A stretch of 48,891 nt of DNA from Saprospiraceae bacterium (GTDB taxonomy: Bacteria; Bacteroidota; Bacteroidia; Chitinophagales; Saprospiraceae): positions 1 through 48,891 of the forward strand of contig JADLDL010000193.1 in the NCBI GenBank assembly GCA_020846655.1. Direction: 5' to 3'. Positions 17,290 to 28,741 of the stretch are shown piece after piece. Positions within the stretch are counted from its first letter, which is position 1, and each line of letters opens with the position of its first letter. The notes beneath the pieces were generated by a model. The model was given only the letters and a program-made list of their open reading frames with translations, made no database searches and was not told the origin of the DNA. The position numbers were made by a program, and so were the translations under genes.

Positions 17290-17754
17290 TTAGAATGCTG
17301 CAATAACCAGACAGCCAATTTGAAGCAGCAGGTTGGCATATACGCCGGCCATAACATCATCCAGCATCACGCCCCAGCCGCCGCCGATGTCCTCCAGCCG
17401 CCGTACGCCAAAGGGTTTCAGAATATCAAAGATCCGGAACAGGAGAAATCCGGCGAGCAAAATGGGCCAATGCAAGGGAAAGCCCAGGATGGTTATCCAC
17501 ATGCCCACCATTTCGTCGATCACGGTTTGTTTGGGGTCTTCGCCCCATTCGTTGGCCAACAAGTGGGAGCCCCGGGCCCCGATCCAGGTACAGGAAATGA
17601 TTAGTACCGTCAGTACAAGTGTCGCATGGGCCGGCGCCAGCAGCGCCAGCGGCCAGGCGGCCAGGGCGGCTACCGCCGCTCCCCAGGTTCCGGGAGCGAT
17701 CGGCAGCCACCCTGCCCCAAAGCCACTAAGCAGTAACTTGTAAAAGCGCTTCAT
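17290..17754 (-). CDS. PgpA-family phosphatase, probable phosphatidylinositol-phosphate phosphatase
   Basis: The 154-residue membrane protein shows the PgpA signatures GFGAGWLPIAPGTWGA (11-26) and D-P-K-Q-T-V-I-D-E-M-V-G, plus the C-terminal DDVMAGVYANL. PgpA is classically the phosphatidylglycerophosphatase. Here it overlaps the inositol-3-phosphate synthase gene by 29 bp and sits in a run with a CDP-alcohol phosphotransferase, so removal of the phosphate from phosphatidylinositol-phosphate is the better guess. Both activities remain possible, since the window shows no other PgpA. Confidence 0.85.
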   Translation of the reverse strand: MKRFYKLLLSGFGAGWLPIAPGTWGAAVAALAAWPLALLAPAHATLVLTVLIISCTWIGARGSHLLANEWGEDPKQTVIDEMVGMWITILGFPLHWPILLAGFLLFRIFDILKPFGVRRLEDIGGGWGVMLDDVMAGVYANLLLQIGCLVIAAF

Positions 17755-19081
17755 ATTCTTTTTCCAGTTCCTCGTAGTAATCCAGGCCGAGGTGGGTAAT
17801 CAGTTCTTCACCCATCAGGTAGCGCAGTGTATTCTCCAGTTTGCTGAGCTGTTTGAAAATATCGTGTTGCGCGGGCAGGCCGGGGGCCGTTTGCGGGGCT
17901 TTGAAGTAGAACGACAACCATTCCTGTACGCCGCTCAGGCCGGTGCGTTGGGCCAGGTCGAGGAACAAGGCCAGGTCGAGCACGATCGGGGCAGCCAGGA
18001 TGGAATCGCGGCACAGGAAATTGATCTTGATCTGCATGGGGTAGCCCATCCAGCCGAAGATGTCGATGTTGTCCCAGCTTTCTTTGTTGTCGCCGTGGGG
18101 CGGGTAGTAGTTGATCCGGATTTTGTGGTAAATCTCGCCGTAGAGTTCGGGTTGCAGTTCGGCATTGAAAATGCCGTCGAGCACGCTGCCTTTGGACACC
18201 TCTTTGGTTTTGAAATTTTCCGGCGCATCCAGTACGGCACCGTCGCGGTTGCCGAGGATATTGGTCGAAAACCAGCCGCGTACGCCCAGGGCGCGGGCGT
18301 GCAGGCCCGGGGCCACGATGGTTTTCATCAGGGTTTGGCCCGTTTTGAAATCCCGGCCACCGATGGCAACTTTCATTTTGTGCGCCAGTTCGGTCATGGC
18401 CGGAAAGTCGCAGGTCAGGTTGGGGGCGCCGTTGGCAAACGGAACACCCATTTTGAGTGCGGCGTAGGCGTAAATCATGCTCGGGGCGATGTTCGGATCG
18501 CTGTTGCGCAGGCCTTCTTCAAAGGCGTCGAGCGATTCGTGTACCAGGCTTGCCTCGATGTAGGCTTCGGTGGAGGCGCACCAGACCATAACGAGGCGGG
18601 CGCAGTTGTTGTCTGCCTTGAAGCGGCGAATGTCTTCCATCAGTTGTTCGGCGAGTTCCATTTTGGTGGCGCCGGTTTTGATGTGGGTGCCATCGAGGTT
18701 GCGCACAAAACTTTTGTCAAACACGGCCTGCATGGGTTTGATGGCCTGCAGTTCGTCTTTGAGCGATTCGACGAGGTAGCGGTCGAGCACTTTGGCGTTA
18801 AGGGCAGATTCGTAGACCGTGTCGGCGTACACATCCCAGCCGCCAAACACGATATCGTCCAGTTGGGTCAGGGGTACAAATTCATTGATCCGGGGGTTGC
18901 GCGGTTCGGTGCGTTTGCCGAGGCGGATGGTGCCCATTTGGGTCAGTGAGCCTATGGGCAGGGCGATGCCTTTGCGAGCGGCCACGACGCCGGCGATGAA
19001 GGTGGTGGCTACGGCGCCCAAACCGGGCGTCAGGATGCCAAGTTTCCCCTTGGCCGGTTGTATAGTGATTTGCTTTTTCAT
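17726..19081 (-). CDS. Myo-inositol-3-phosphate synthase
   Basis: The 451-residue protein matches the bacterial inositol-1-phosphate (3-phosphate) synthase family. It has an N-terminal Rossmann loop GILTPGLGAVATTF, the WCASTEAYIE segment, and the signature NILGNRDGAVL followed by FKTKEVSKGSVLDGIF, which holds the catalytic lysines. The enzyme converts glucose-6-phosphate to inositol-3-phosphate using NAD. Inositol synthesis is uncommon in bacteria and usually signals inositol lipids or compatible solutes. It follows the GNAT gene by 40 bp and overlaps the PgpA-like gene, tying it to phosphatidylinositol formation. Confidence 0.93.
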   Translation of the reverse strand: MKKQITIQPAKGKLGILTPGLGAVATTFIAGVVAARKGIALPIGSLTQMGTIRLGKRTEPRNPRINEFVPLTQLDDIVFGGWDVYADTVYESALNAKVLDRYLVESLKDELQAIKPMQAVFDKSFVRNLDGTHIKTGATKMELAEQLMEDIRRFKADNNCARLVMVWCASTEAYIEASLVHESLDAFEEGLRNSDPNIAPSMIYAYAALKMGVPFANGAPNLTCDFPAMTELAHKMKVAIGGRDFKTGQTLMKTIVAPGLHARALGVRGWFSTNILGNRDGAVLDAPENFKTKEVSKGSVLDGIFNAELQPELYGEIYHKIRINYYPPHGDNKESWDNIDIFGWMGYPMQIKINFLCRDSILAAPIVLDLALFLDLAQRTGLSGVQEWLSFYFKAPQTAPGLPAQHDIFKQLSKLENTLRYLMGEELITHLGLDYYEELEKEYEALLQVTA

Positions 19082-19121
19082 AGTGTTAAAGCGATATAGT
19101 TTTTGTGTGAAAGGATTGGAT

Positions 19122-21753
<2,632 letters not shown>

Positions 21754-22239
21754 TCAGGTATTGGCTTGTCGGGATTCCCACTCAACAATCAGTTGTTCAA
21801 TGCCCTTGGACAGATAGTTCTGGAAAAATACGATCTTTTTCAATTCATTGTTAAACGCCGGACAACTTTCCTGGTTGCGTTCTTTTAACACTTCCTGGAG
21901 CAAATCGCCCAGCACAGTGACCCTGCGTACTTTGGTTTTGAGGCTATTGAGCCAGCCGGCCGTATTGATCCGGAAATACCGGCGGCGGTCGCCGTTGAAG
22001 GTGATATAATCAACCAGTCCTTCCGTCGTGAGCACGGACAAGGCGTTGCTCACCGTGCTTTTGCTGGCTTTTAAAAACTCCTGAATGGCAAAAAAATCCT
22101 GGTGCAGCGGATCGCTGATTAACAAATAGGCGAACACCCTGCCCGTCATAGGCGTGAACCCTGAGCGTTCGAAAAAAACACCCATCTGCTCTACTTTTTG
22201 TTGTATCCGTTCCAGTTTATCCTCCTCAACCATTGCCAT
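21754..22239 (-). CDS. GbsR/MarR-type winged-helix regulator
   Basis: The 161-residue protein has a winged-helix DNA-binding core of the GbsR/MarR kind: FAYLLISDPLHQDFFAIQEF, then the recognition helix region SKSTVSNALSVLTTEGLVDY, then a wing NGDRRRYF. A C-terminal helical part (about 95-161) likely forms the dimer. Its gene is immediately upstream of the sphingolipid operon on the same strand, 293 bp away, so it may control that operon or itself. The start at 22239 is about 20 bp from a TAnnTTTG element; a second Met two residues later is possible. The ligand is unknown. Confidence 0.82.
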   Translation of the reverse strand: MAMVEEDKLERIQQKVEQMGVFFERSGFTPMTGRVFAYLLISDPLHQDFFAIQEFLKASKSTVSNALSVLTTEGLVDYITFNGDRRRYFRINTAGWLNSLKTKVRRVTVLGDLLQEVLKERNQESCPAFNNELKKIVFFQNYLSKGIEQLIVEWESRQANT

Positions 22240-22258
22240 AAGCCCTGCTATTTTTCTG

Positions 22259-22266
22259 CAAAGGTA
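22259..22266 (-). promoter_or_regulatory. -7 element upstream of the GbsR-type gene
   Basis: Minus-strand TACCTTTG fits TAnnTTTG and lies about 20 bp before the start codon, implying a very short 5' leader. No clear TTG -33 element was found. Confidence 0.5.
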
Positions 22267-22351
22267 GCAGGCTTCTTTTGGTTCTGGAAAAACCGAACCA
22301 AATTTACATATCTTTTACAATTGTATTACGCCCACCCTGCTGTGGGAAAAA

Positions 22352-22957
22352 TCACCGCCCATATGGAATCCGTGCAACAATAGACCGCCCCAGGGTTAGT
22401 TCATCGGCATATTCCAAATCGCCGCCAAACGCCACGCCCCGGGCAATTGCACTGACCAATACTCCGGATTCCTGTAGTTTTTTGGAAATGTAGTACACCG
22501 TAGTTTCGCCTTCAATCGTGGGGCTGATGGCCATAATTACTTCCTTGATGCTGCCTTCCTGGACCCGCTCGGTCAGCGAATCGATATTCAATTCCCCGGG
22601 GCCGATGCCTTCGATGGGCGAAATGATGCCGCCCAGCACATGGTATAAACCGCGATACTGGCCGGTATCCTCAATCGCCATCAGGTCGCGGATGCTTTCC
22701 ACCACACACACCAGCGACCGGTCGCGGCGTTGGTCGGCACAGATTTGGCAGAGCTCTTCATCCGCGAGGTTGTGGCAGATACGGCAATCCCGGATGCCTT
22801 CGCGCATAGATACCAGCGCTGCCGCAAATTGCTCGGTCACCAGTTTATCCTGTTTCAGCAAATGCAGCACGAGCCGCAGGGCTGTTTTGCGGCCGATGCC
22901 GGGGAGCGTGGCAAACGCTTCCACGGCTTTTTCGATAAGTTTGGAAGAAAAGGTCAT
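22352..22957 (-). CDS. recR: Recombination mediator protein RecR
   Basis: The 201-residue protein has all parts of RecR: the helix-hairpin-helix LPGIGRKTALRLVLHLL (near residues 18-34), the zinc finger C-x2-C-x8-C-x2-C (CRICHNLADEELCQIC) and the Toprim domain starting LVCVVESIRDLMAIE. RecR works with RecO and RecF to load RecA at gaps. The ATG at 22957 (MTFSSKLIEKAVE) gives the family N-terminus; a longer frame to 23050 would add an unrelated Cys-rich stretch. A TAnnTTTG element ends nine bases before the start. Confidence 0.95.
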   Translation of the reverse strand: MTFSSKLIEKAVEAFATLPGIGRKTALRLVLHLLKQDKLVTEQFAAALVSMREGIRDCRICHNLADEELCQICADQRRDRSLVCVVESIRDLMAIEDTGQYRGLYHVLGGIISPIEGIGPGELNIDSLTERVQEGSIKEVIMAISPTIEGETTVYYISKKLQESGVLVSAIARGVAFGGDLEYADELTLGRSIVARIPYGR

Positions 22958-22965
22958 GACTGCGG

Positions 22966-22973
22966 CAAAGATA
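22966..22973 (-). promoter_or_regulatory. -7 element directly before recR
   Basis: Minus-strand TATCTTTG, a full match to TAnnTTTG, ends nine bases before the recR ATG. Transcription from here would give a nearly leaderless recR mRNA. No convincing -33 TTG is present. Confidence 0.5.
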
Positions 22974-23048
22974 CGGCATGCGCATGGTTGTTCGCGTCGC
23001 GCGCCCGATAAGATGACGGATGAGCAGGCTCTACATTTTACGGGCAAC

Positions 23049-23123
23049 AAAAAAAAGCCAGCGACGCAAGTCGATGGCTTTCAAAAAGCGGCGGCAGGCC
23101 TTTCCAGGTAAAACTGCCGCCGC
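23049..23123 (-). terminator. Tandem hairpins after uspA
   Basis: Two hairpins lie between uspA and recR. The nearer one has exact 10-bp arms gcggcggcag (23088-23097) and ctgccgccgc (23114-23123). The second has 9-bp arms 23056-23064/23071-23079 with one mismatch, followed on the minus strand by eight T (23049-23056). The second is a typical intrinsic terminator for uspA. Confidence 0.8.
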
Positions 23124-23154
23124 ACGGAAAACTACCCTGTCATGTCCTATATTT

Positions 23155-24000
23155 TTACTTGAGCGGGATGCTCAATACTGGTATGTTGGAATGGTTGACG
23201 GTATCTTCCGTCAGGCTGCCAAAAAGCAGGTGCGATAAGCCCTGGCGCTGGTGGGTGCCCATAGCGATCAGGTCGGCATTTTCTTCTTTGGCAAATTGCA
23301 GAATGCTGGCTTCTTCGTTGAAGGTGTTGCTGCTGATAAACGGCGTTACGTTTTTCAAACCAGCGGCATCGGCCAGTGTATGGATGGCTTTTTCAATCTC
23401 TTCGTTGGTGTCAAATCCGCCCGGGTTGTTCAGGTAGAGCACTTTTACCGCACAGGGGAACAACTTTTGCCATTCGGCCACTTGTTCAAACACCTTGGCC
23501 TGGTCTTTTCTCAGGGTAGTGGGCAGCACCACTACTTTCATCTGCCAATCGCCGGAGGTTTCGGGCACGGCCAGCACGGGGCACGGCGACATGCGGATCA
23601 CTTTCTCGGTGTTGGAACCCACAAAAAACTCGGTAGCGCCTGTAGCGCCTTTGGTCCCCATGATAATCAGGTCGGCGCGGTCTTCCTCCGCAATCCGCCG
23701 AACGGTGGAATACAAAAAGCCTTCTTCTACCAAGGTCTCAATTTGTACGTCCGGATATTTCCCGCTCTCGGTCAGTTCGCGTTTCAGGTTGAACAGTTCC
23801 TCTGCAGCGTTGTCGTAGTACTCCGTCATGTCATAGGCTTCCGGAACATAGTAGTCGGGGAGCGGCGGTGCATACGCTACTGCGGTATTGGTATGCAGGA
23901 TTTCTACACGGCCTTTGATTTTTTGAGCCACCGTGGCGGCTATGGTCAACGCATGTTTGGAGTTGTTGGAGAAGTCGGTGGGAACTAATATCTTCTTCAT
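23155..24000 (-). CDS. Tandem universal stress protein
   Basis: The 281-residue protein has two UspA domains (about 1-145 and 150-281). The first starts KKILVPTDFSNNSKHAL and carries the ATP-binding pattern G-x2-G-x9-G-S (GTKGATG...VGSN). The second has MGTHQRQGLSHLLFGS, a variant with Gln at the second Gly position. Usp proteins bind nucleotides and help in stress survival; no partner is evident. It is transcribed on its own, with terminator hairpins after it. Confidence 0.9.
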   Translation of the reverse strand: MKKILVPTDFSNNSKHALTIAATVAQKIKGRVEILHTNTAVAYAPPLPDYYVPEAYDMTEYYDNAAEELFNLKRELTESGKYPDVQIETLVEEGFLYSTVRRIAEEDRADLIIMGTKGATGATEFFVGSNTEKVIRMSPCPVLAVPETSGDWQMKVVVLPTTLRKDQAKVFEQVAEWQKLFPCAVKVLYLNNPGGFDTNEEIEKAIHTLADAAGLKNVTPFISSNTFNEEASILQFAKEENADLIAMGTHQRQGLSHLLFGSLTEDTVNHSNIPVLSIPLK

Positions 24001-24071
24001 GACGAGGACGTTTTACTCATTAAATCTGAAGCAAAACTCCTGTTCTGTACGGTCCGAAACGATGACCTGAG

Positions 24072-24845
24072 TCAAGGCGCCAGCTGAGCTTGGTCAGGCA
24101 GCAGCGCATACGGGTATTTTACCCCCGTCAACGCCAATCCTTGCGGCGGTACGCTCCAACTTTTTTTCAACATCGCCTGCGCATCCAGCGCGTTCCGGAT
24201 GTCAGCCAGCTCTAATTTGCCTTGTCCCACCTGCACGCAGGCGCCCACCACCAGCCGCACCATGCCCCGCAAAAAGCGGTTGGCCGAAATATGAAATTCC
24301 AGCCGCTGTTCTTCCGGCACGGAAACCCAGCGGCTGGCTGTCAGCGCGCAAGCGTAGTGCTCCACGCCGCTGTGTGTTTTGCAAAACGGAAAAAAAGCCT
24401 GGTAGCGGAGCAGCAATCCAGCGGCTTCCTGCATGCGGTCCAGGTCCAGCCGCTCGCCTTTGGGAAAAAGCCAGGCCGTTTCGGTCGCAAAAGGATCCTT
24501 CCGGAGCGCGATGGTGTACACATAACTGCGCTCCAGGGCATCAAAACGGGCATGCGCGGTGGCCGGCACCTGCACCACCGAATACACCGCGATGTCATCG
24601 GGCAGCAGGCTGTTGAGGCTGTACAACAGGCTGGGTGGCAGGGGCTCCGGCAGGTCGGCATGCGCTACGTAATACCGGGCATGCACGCCGGCATCGGTGC
24701 GGCCACAGCCTGTCAGGCCAATGGGTTGGCGAAAAATAGTGCTCAGGGCTGTTTCCAGGGTCTCCTGTACGCTCGGGTCGCCGGGCTGAATTTGCCAGCC
24801 GGCATAGCGGGTGCCGCGATACGAGAGCGTCAAAAAATACCGCAT
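24072..24845 (-). CDS. truA: tRNA pseudouridine(38-40) synthase TruA
   Basis: The 257-residue protein has the TruA signature GCGRTDAGVHAR with catalytic D51, the N-terminal YRGTRYAGWQIQP and the later RFLRGMVRLVVGACVQVG. The enzyme makes pseudouridine at positions 38-40 of many tRNAs. It sits 18 bp after thiL on the same strand, so co-transcription is likely; no functional link between them is known. Confidence 0.95.
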   Translation of the reverse strand: MRYFLTLSYRGTRYAGWQIQPGDPSVQETLETALSTIFRQPIGLTGCGRTDAGVHARYYVAHADLPEPLPPSLLYSLNSLLPDDIAVYSVVQVPATAHARFDALERSYVYTIALRKDPFATETAWLFPKGERLDLDRMQEAAGLLLRYQAFFPFCKTHSGVEHYACALTASRWVSVPEEQRLEFHISANRFLRGMVRLVVGACVQVGQGKLELADIRNALDAQAMLKKSWSVPPQGLALTGVKYPYALLPDQAQLAP

Positions 24846-24863
24846 CGGTTTAAGATCTGCGGG

Positions 24864-25880
24864 CTAAAAATGCCGCCAACCCTGCGCTTTCAGTTCGTGC
24901 AGGTTGCCGCCTTTGGTGTTGAGCCGGATACCCGCCGAGGCTTCCAGGATCTCTCCGGCAATATAAATATCCGGCAAAAAACGAATCTTGTCAATGTCTT
25001 TGGGGTCGATGGTAAACAACAACTCGTAGTCTTCACCGCCGCTCAGCGCACAGGTGATGGGGTCAAGTTTGAATTGCAGGGCCATCAATTGCGTCTCGGG
25101 GTGGATCGGCACACCGCTTTCCTCGATCAGGGCGCCTACACCGCTTTCGCGGCAGAGGTGGAATATTTCGGAAGCCAGGCCGTCGGAAATATCAATCATG
25201 GATGTCGGCACCAGGTCGGCCCGTTGAAAGGCCTCCACCATATCCTTGCGGGCTTCCGGCTTGAGGTGGCGGCCGACGATGTATTTCTGCTCTTCCAGGT
25301 TGGGCTGCATATCGGGGTGCTCCAGCCAGATCCGGCGTTCGCGTTCGAGCAACTGGAGACCGAGGTAGGCGGCGCCGAGGTCGCCGGTGATGCAAATCAG
25401 GTCGCCGGGCCGGGCGCCATTGCGGTACGCCAGGCGCTCGCGTTCGCCCTGCCCGATAGCGGTGATGCTGATGACCATGCCCTTGGGCGACGAGGTGGTA
25501 TCGCCGCCCACCAAATCCACACCGTATACTTCACAAGCAGCACGAATGCCGGCATAAAGTTCTTCCAGGGCCTCCACCGAATACCGGTTGCTGATGGCAA
25601 TCGACACGGTGACCTGCTTGGGCCAGGCGTTCATCGCATAAATATCCGAGAGGTTCACCACGATGGCCTTGTACCCCAAGTGTTTCAGCGGGGTGTAGGC
25701 CATGTCGAAATGAATCCCCTCCACGAGCATGTCGGTACTCACGACGGTGCAAAAGCCGGCGTTGTCGATGACGGCGGCGTCGTCGCCCACGGCCTTGACC
25801 GTAGAGGGCTGCAGGATGGAAAATTCTTTTGTGAGGTGTTCGATCAGGCCAAATTCGCCAAGGGTATTTACATCGGTCAT
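24864..25880 (-). CDS. thiL: Thiamine-monophosphate kinase
   Basis: The 338-residue protein has ThiL features: the N-terminal GDDAAVI loop, STDMLVEGIHFD (metal-binding Asp), the VGGDTTSSPKG stretch, ITGDLGAAYLGL and the C-terminal SGGEDYELLFT. ThiL phosphorylates thiamine monophosphate to the active diphosphate. Its start codon overlaps the lpxD stop as ATGA, indicating translational coupling, although the two pathways are unrelated. TruA follows. Confidence 0.95.
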   Translation of the reverse strand: MTDVNTLGEFGLIEHLTKEFSILQPSTVKAVGDDAAVIDNAGFCTVVSTDMLVEGIHFDMAYTPLKHLGYKAIVVNLSDIYAMNAWPKQVTVSIAISNRYSVEALEELYAGIRAACEVYGVDLVGGDTTSSPKGMVISITAIGQGERERLAYRNGARPGDLICITGDLGAAYLGLQLLERERRIWLEHPDMQPNLEEQKYIVGRHLKPEARKDMVEAFQRADLVPTSMIDISDGLASEIFHLCRESGVGALIEESGVPIHPETQLMALQFKLDPITCALSGGEDYELLFTIDPKDIDKIRFLPDIYIAGEILEASAGIRLNTKGGNLHELKAQGWRHF

Positions 25881-26920
25881 GGTTCCAGTTCCTTAATTTT
25901 CTTCTCCAGGGCCCGCACTTTTCGCTGGAGTTCCGGCAGGTTTTTGAACACCACGTAGGCCCGCACATAATCGTTGTAATCGATAGCCGGTGCGCCGAAG
26001 AGGGCCTGGTTGGGCTCCTTAACCGACGATGCGATACCGCTTTGTGCCTGCACACGGGTGCCATCGGCAATAAAAAGATGGCCTGAAACCCCGGTTTGGC
26101 CTCCCAATTGGACGTTTTCTCCGATTTTGGTACTGCCGGCAACGCCAACTTGAGCGGCCATTACCGAATTCCGGCCTACTTCCACGTTGTGGGCGATGTG
26201 TACCAGGTTGTCGATTTTAACGCCATCGTGCAGGATCGTGCTGCCCAGAGCGGCCCGGTCGATGCAGGCGTTGGCGCCGATTTCCACATTGTTCTCCAAC
26301 ACGACATTGCCCACGTGGGGCACTTTTTTCCAGGAATTGTCCTCCTGCGGGGCAAATCCGAAGCCGTCGGCGCCGATGACTGCGTTGGCATGCAAAATAC
26401 AATTGTCGCCGATCACGCAATTTTGATGGATGCGCACGCCGGGAAACAACTTGCAATGGTTGCCAATCCGCACGTTGCGGCCTATATATACCTGTGGGTA
26501 AATGGTGCAATGCTCGCCCAACACAGCGCCGGCTTCCACCACGGTGAAGGCGCCTACCGAAGTTTTCGGGCCCACCGTTGCTTCGGGGTGTACCAATGCC
26601 TGTTCGGCTACTTGCGGCGCCGCGCCATTGGGGTTGAGAATATCATTGAATTTTTCCAGCAAAAAGGCCAGGCTGCTGCGCACATCATCCACCCGGATCA
26701 GGGTGGCCTGAATCGGCTGTGTGGGCTGGAAAGATTTATTGACCAAGAGCACCGTAGCTTTGGTCGTATAAGCAAATGCTTCGTAGCGCGGATTGTCCAA
26801 AAAGGCCAAATCCCCCTCTCCAGCTTCTTCAATCCGCGCCGGCTGCCGTACGCAGGCTTCGGGTAGACCTTCAAGAGTGCCGTTGAGCAAATGTGCGAGT
26901 TGTGCAGCCGTAATGTCCAT
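25877..26920 (-). CDS. lpxD: UDP-3-O-acylglucosamine N-acyltransferase
   Basis: The 347-residue protein has an N-terminal LpxD-specific domain (1-100, with AYTTKATVLLVNKSF) and a left-handed beta-helix of hexapeptide repeats (VGPKTSVGAFTVVEAG, IGRNVRIGNHCKLFPG). The LpxD core VHIAHNVEVGRNSV holds the catalytic His, and a C-terminal helical tail follows. It N-acylates the product of LpxC. In many Bacteroidota it directly precedes lpxC-fabZ; here about 15.5 kb separates the two. It is coupled to thiL by an ATGA overlap. A TAnnTTTG element stands about 57 bp upstream. Confidence 0.95.
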   Translation of the reverse strand: MDITAAQLAHLLNGTLEGLPEACVRQPARIEEAGEGDLAFLDNPRYEAFAYTTKATVLLVNKSFQPTQPIQATLIRVDDVRSSLAFLLEKFNDILNPNGAAPQVAEQALVHPEATVGPKTSVGAFTVVEAGAVLGEHCTIYPQVYIGRNVRIGNHCKLFPGVRIHQNCVIGDNCILHANAVIGADGFGFAPQEDNSWKKVPHVGNVVLENNVEIGANACIDRAALGSTILHDGVKIDNLVHIAHNVEVGRNSVMAAQVGVAGSTKIGENVQLGGQTGVSGHLFIADGTRVQAQSGIASSVKEPNQALFGAPAIDYNDYVRAYVVFKNLPELQRKVRALEKKIKELEP

Positions 26921-26976
26921 GCCGGTGCAAAAAATAGGCGGATGATGAAAGGAATCCGGTTTTTTGAAAAGTCCGG

Positions 26977-26984
26977 CAAAGGTA
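26977..26984 (-). promoter_or_regulatory. -7 element upstream of lpxD
   Basis: Minus-strand TACCTTTG fits TAnnTTTG about 57 bp before the lpxD start. A TTG is present upstream but at a shorter spacing than usual, so this is a moderate call. Confidence 0.45.
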
Positions 26985-27014
26985 AGGATTAAGTAGCAAG
27001 TTGGGGGAGGTAAC

Positions 27015-27779
27015 TCACAAGTCGATTTTCATCCACACCGGGCAGTGGTCGGAATGCACTGCCGACTGGAGGTGCCGCACGTCGCGGACCTGGCCGGCGA
27101 GGTTGTCGGTCACGGATTGGTAATCGATCCGCCAGCCTTTGTTTTTGCTACGCGACCCGGCCCGGAAACTCCACCAGCTGTATTCCACCAGTTCCGGATG
27201 TACTTGCCGGAAGGCATCGGTAAATCCGGAGCCAAACCACTGTGTCAGCCAGGCGCGTTCTTCGGGCAGGAAGCCGCTGGATTTTTTATTGCCCTTCGGA
27301 TCGTGAATATCGAGCTCGGTATGGGCAATGTTGTAGTCGCCGACGATGATGAGTTTGGGTCGTTCTTTTTTCAATTCCTGGACCCAGCGGTAAAAATCAT
27401 CGAGGAATACCATTTTAAAACCCTGCCGCTCTTCGCCGGTGGTGCCGGAAGGGAAATAGCAGTTCAAGATGGACCAATCGCCGAAATCGGCGCGCAGGAT
27501 GCGGCCTTCGCGGTCGTATTTTTCAATGCCGCAGCCCACCACCACCTGGTCAGGCTCCTGTTTGCTCAGAATCGCCACGCCGCTGTAGCCCTTTTTTTCG
27601 GCCGAATGCCAGTGGTGCCGGTAGCCGAGGGCTTCGAGTTCGAGCAGCGGAATATCTTCCCGCAGGGCTTTTGTTTCCTGCAGGCATACGACATCAAATT
27701 GCGCGTCGCGCAACCAGTCTAAAAAACTTTTGGAAATAGCCGAACGCAAGCCGTTGACGTTGTAGGAAATGATCTCCAT
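27015..27779 (-). CDS. xth: Exodeoxyribonuclease III family AP endonuclease
   Basis: The 254-residue protein shows the EEP-fold DNase pattern: ISYNVNGLRSAISK, CLQETKA with the metal-binding Glu, YSGVAILSK, VGDYNIAH (catalytic Asp and Asn) and the terminal SDHCPVW with catalytic His. It cuts at abasic sites and digests 3' ends in DNA repair. I start at ATG 27779 (MEIISYNVNG), the family N-terminus; four residues upstream are possible. It lies between pyrH and lpxD on the same strand. Confidence 0.94.
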   Translation of the reverse strand: MEIISYNVNGLRSAISKSFLDWLRDAQFDVVCLQETKALREDIPLLELEALGYRHHWHSAEKKGYSGVAILSKQEPDQVVVGCGIEKYDREGRILRADFGDWSILNCYFPSGTTGEERQGFKMVFLDDFYRWVQELKKERPKLIIVGDYNIAHTELDIHDPKGNKKSSGFLPEERAWLTQWFGSGFTDAFRQVHPELVEYSWWSFRAGSRSKNKGWRIDYQSVTDNLAGQVRDVRHLQSAVHSDHCPVWMKIDL

Positions 27780-27841
27780 AGGGATGGACATTCGATGGGC
27801 CCGAAAATGCTGTAAAGGATGATGGGTTGAGGATGACCGAT

Positions 27842-28552
27842 TTACTCCACCAGGGTGCCTACTTCTTCACCTGTCACGATCCGGCGCAGGTTGTCGGGGG
27901 CATTGATGTCGAAAACGATGATGGACATGTTGTTTTCCTGGCAAAGGGTGAACGCGGTCATATCCATCACGGTTAGGCCCAGGCTGATTACTTTGGCAAA
28001 GCTCAGGCGGTCAAATTTGACAGCGGTAGGGTCCTTTTCCGGGTCGGCGGTGTAGATGCCGTCTACCCGGGTACCTTTCAGGATCACGTCGGCACTAATT
28101 TCGCTGGCGCGCAGGGCGGCCGCGCTGTCGGTGGTGAAATAGGGATTGCCGGTGCCGGCTGCGCAAATAACTACCCGTCCTTTTTCCAGGTGCCGGATGG
28201 CGCGCCGCCGGATGTAGGGTTCAGCGATGTTTTCCATTTTCAGCGCGGTCATCAGTCGGGTGTATACGCCCAGGCTTTCCAGAGCGCTTTGCAGGGCCAG
28301 GCCATTGATAACGGTAGCCAGCATGCCCATGTAGTCGCCCGTCACGTCTTCGATGCCGGAACCTTCCGATTGGATACCCCTGAAAATGTTGCCGCCGCCG
28401 ATCACCACGGCGACTTCCACACCCAGGTCGTGCAATTCTTTGATTTGGTAGGCGTAGTGCTGAAGCATTTCGGCCGTAATACCATATTTTTGTTTGCCCA
28501 TCAAGCTCTCGCCCGAGAGTTTCAGCAAAATGCGTTTGTATTTCAGCGCCAT
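27842..28552 (-). CDS. pyrH: UMP kinase
   Basis: The 236-residue protein is a bacterial UMP kinase: [11 protein letters not shown] at the N-terminus, [11 protein letters not shown], the [12 protein letters not shown] loop and [17 protein letters not shown]. It phosphorylates UMP to UDP in pyrimidine synthesis. I start at ATG 28552 (MALKYKRIL); the longer frame adds a non-conserved tail. In many bacteria pyrH follows rpsB-tsf; here it stands alone behind a structured leader with a terminator-like hairpin, which suggests control by attenuation or read-through from a small RNA gene. Confidence 0.96.
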   Translation of the reverse strand: MALKYKRILLKLSGESLMGKQKYGITAEMLQHYAYQIKELHDLGVEVAVVIGGGNIFRGIQSEGSGIEDVTGDYMGMLATVINGLALQSALESLGVYTRLMTALKMENIAEPYIRRRAIRHLEKGRVVICAAGTGNPYFTTDSAAALRASEISADVILKGTRVDGIYTADPEKDPTAVKFDRLSFAKVISLGLTVMDMTAFTLCQENNMSIIVFDINAPDNLRRIVTGEEVGTLVE

Positions 28553-28613
28553 GGTGCAGAGTTGTTTTTTCCAGTGAATGACATGAACATGCGGCCGGGG
28601 GCGGATTAAATAC

Positions 28614-28735
28614 AAAAAAAAACCTCCAAACGACTAATTCGCTTGGAGGGTAATATATCGTACTCCAGTGGAGAAGTTATCTGATGGCAGATGCTTTTGC
28701 ATGGTACGGATGGCGCAGGGCGGTTTGCAAAAAGC
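28614..28735 (-). ncRNA. Candidate structured RNA or attenuator leader ahead of pyrH
   Basis: A promoter-like pair at 28776-28742 and a strong terminator-like hairpin at 28649-28614 frame a transcript of about 120 nt. Between them the minus strand can form a cloverleaf-like set: closing pair 28705-28708 with 28659-28662, and three small hairpins at 28691-28702, 28681-28690 and 28663-28673. The terminator has arms 28623-28632 and 28640-28649 with one mismatch and is followed by nine T. A 22-codon open frame (MQKHLPSDNF...) ends in its loop, so a leader peptide is also possible. I do not recognise a known RNA family. The rest of 28553-28964 holds no gene. Confidence 0.45.
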
Positions 28736-28741
28736 CCGCTG

